NCBI GenBank assembly: GCA_026770585.1
Contig: MU646752.1
Location: 255,212-285,543, forward strand
Origin: Baffinella frigidus
Taxonomy: Eukaryota; Cryptophyceae; Cryptomonadales; Baffinellaceae
Length of the DNA: 30,332 nt
Direction: 5' to 3'
Shown here: in pieces, positions 29,163 through 30,332 of the stretch
Numbering within the stretch: the stretch's first letter is position 1
Layout of the letters: each line of letters begins with the position of its first letter
Program-made: the position numbers and the translations under genes
The notes under the pieces: model-generated
Told to the model about the DNA's origin: nothing
The model's database searches: none
The model's input: only the letters and a program-made list of their open reading frames with translations

Positions 29163-29680
29163 GGCTGGGCTCCAGCACCGCTCTCACAACCTGGGAGTCT
29201 TGACCCAGGGTCCAGCGGTTTGAACCCACGTTGATCCTTTCTAAACAGCAAAACGCCCAAAAGGAGAAATCTGCGTTGAAAGAAAGAATTCAGATTTGAC
29301 TAGTTTGACCAGTTCAAATATCAAATCAGTTTGACCAGTTTGAAGACTCAAATCGATTTGAATTAAAATCGCCGGAAGTCATGGGCCCCTTTCCTTGTTG
29401 GTGAGGTCCAGAAGGTGAATGAGCTACATTCACGAGGACCAAAGAGTTGTGACAGTTGCTGAAGGCGGCCTCTGGTGGATGCAGCGGTCGGTGGGTCTCA
29501 ATACCCCTTTCCTCGGCCCTGCCATGCAGCAACGGATTGTCAAATTTGGATCAGACTGATTGGTCCTGGGCCATCTGGCGGCGTCGCTGGAGAGAAGAGG
29601 CAAGCGGAATGCCTACCAGGATCCCGGACCGGGGGCTGCGACGTGCGGCTCGTCATCGAAGGGGAGGGCTCTCGGGGAGG
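29163..29680. promoter_or_regulatory. Divergent intergenic region between SHIPPO and secreted-protein genes
   Basis: These 518 bp lie between two start codons facing away from each other. It is the presumed shared promoter region. At 29290-29360 a short motif TTTGACCAGTTTGAA recurs (TTTGACTAG, TTTGACCAG, GATTTGA). No TATA-like box stands out. Confidence 0.4.
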
Positions 29681-30267
29681 ATGGCATCGCGGGCGCTGCT
29701 TTTGCTGATGCCGCTGCTCAGCGTGGGGTTCATTGGCGGCAAGACCTGGACGGTCGACTGCAAGGACGGGTTCGACTCGAAGACGTGCGGCTGGCATGAG
29801 GCGCCCTGCAGGTGCGCCCCTGCGCCCCTGAACTTGCTACAGTCGTTTATCCCTGCTGTCGACGCCCGTTGAATCTATAGCTGCCGCAACAATGGTCTTC
29901 CTCCTTCCCGTCTCACAAGTTCTGATCCCCCCTAGCCTCGCCACAACCACACTGGCTACTCCTAGTCATGTCTCAGTCTGTGTGGTCTCACCAATTTGGT
30001 GAGACCGGGCTCTTCCCCGCTGCAAAGTTGACGGATTTGTACCACACACCCAGCATGTCAACTTTTTCGACACGGCTGAGTACTAGCTAGTACTCCAGTA
30101 CCGACACGACAGGGTCTGAGACAATCGTGCATGTTTCCTTCCCCAGTACCGCAGCTGGATCCCCTTATTCCACACTTTGCGAACATCACTCCCCTGTCCT
30201 GAACACCCCACCCCCTCCACGATGACATGAAGTCGAGGGGACCAAACCGCACACAGTGTCAGCTTCT

Positions 30268-30332
<65 letters not shown>
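29681..30332 (+). CDS. First exon of a secreted Cys-containing protein (partial gene)
   Basis: ATG at 29681 (context GGAGGATGG) opens MASRALLLLMPLLSVGFIGG, a good signal peptide with a hydrophobic core of about 14 residues. Then come KTWTVDCKDGFDSKTCGWHE and APC, ending TGC AG|GTGCGC at 29811 in phase 2. Three Cys in 20 residues suggest a disulphide-bonded extracellular or lumenal domain; I do not recognise it. The following 29812-30268 holds no exon I can support and is taken as intron. Upstream in-frame ATG codons at 29456 and on would bury the signal peptide, so 29681 is preferred. Confidence 0.55.
29984..30095. repeat. Two short palindromes
   Basis: GGTCTCACCAA-T-TTGGTGAGACC lies at 29984-30006 and the 18-bp perfect palindrome GAGTACTAGCTAGTACTC at 30078-30095. 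Both lie in the putative first intron of the secreted-protein gene. Confidence 0.8.
30269..30332. repeat. Poly-C run at the window end (64 bases)
   Basis: A pure C run to the last base, like the run at the gap edge (19545-19589). Confidence 0.95.

Overview
The window is nuclear DNA of a protist. It has many short spliced exons bounded by GT-AG introns, dispersed degenerate TTTAGGG/CCCTAAA (telomere-type) repeats, many small terminal-inverted-repeat elements, one 240-N assembly gap and long poly-C runs. SHIPPO-repeat (axonemal or subpellicular microtubule) protein exons and the TTTAGGG-type repeat fit an alveolate such as a chromerid alga, but this is inference only. All gene models below were built by hand from splice sites, reading phase and protein motifs; there is no transcript support.

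Layout. Positions 71-3020 (+): the last exons of an unrecognised gene, with a long intron that holds a GTTGTACA minisatellite and CCCTAAA-type repeats. Positions 3021-4858: intergenic, with tandem and dispersed copies of a repeat carrying the phrase GGTCCTTTAGGTTC. Positions 4876-18410 (+): one large gene of about 30 exons and roughly 1,350 codons. Its order is: N-terminal region; three tandem copies of a three-exon cassette coding for a short winged-helix/LOTUS-like unit; low-complexity and second winged-helix-like region; CCCH zinc-finger-like segment; HEPN domain of the DZIP3 type (R-x4-H); complete Ser/Thr protein kinase; C-terminal SAM-like domain ending in TAG. Splice phases fit across nearly all joints from the HEPN to the stop. 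Positions 18411-19589: no convincing gene, then poly-C and the gap.

Positions 29162 down to the gap (-): a SHIPPO (PGPxxY) repeat protein gene with at least ten exons. Several of its introns are almost pure CCCTAAA-type repeat, so that splice donors (GTAAACCC) and acceptors (CCTACAG, CTAAACCAG) lie inside the repeat. Positions 29681 onward (+): first exon of a gene for a secreted Cys-containing protein, divergent from the SHIPPO gene; the window then ends in poly-C.

The two most interesting points are the kinase gene, which joins RNA-binding-type modules, a HEPN (RNase-family) domain and a kinase in one chain (an IRE1/RNase L-like logic in a different domain order), and the telomere-repeat introns, whose C-rich strand is always the sense strand of the host gene.
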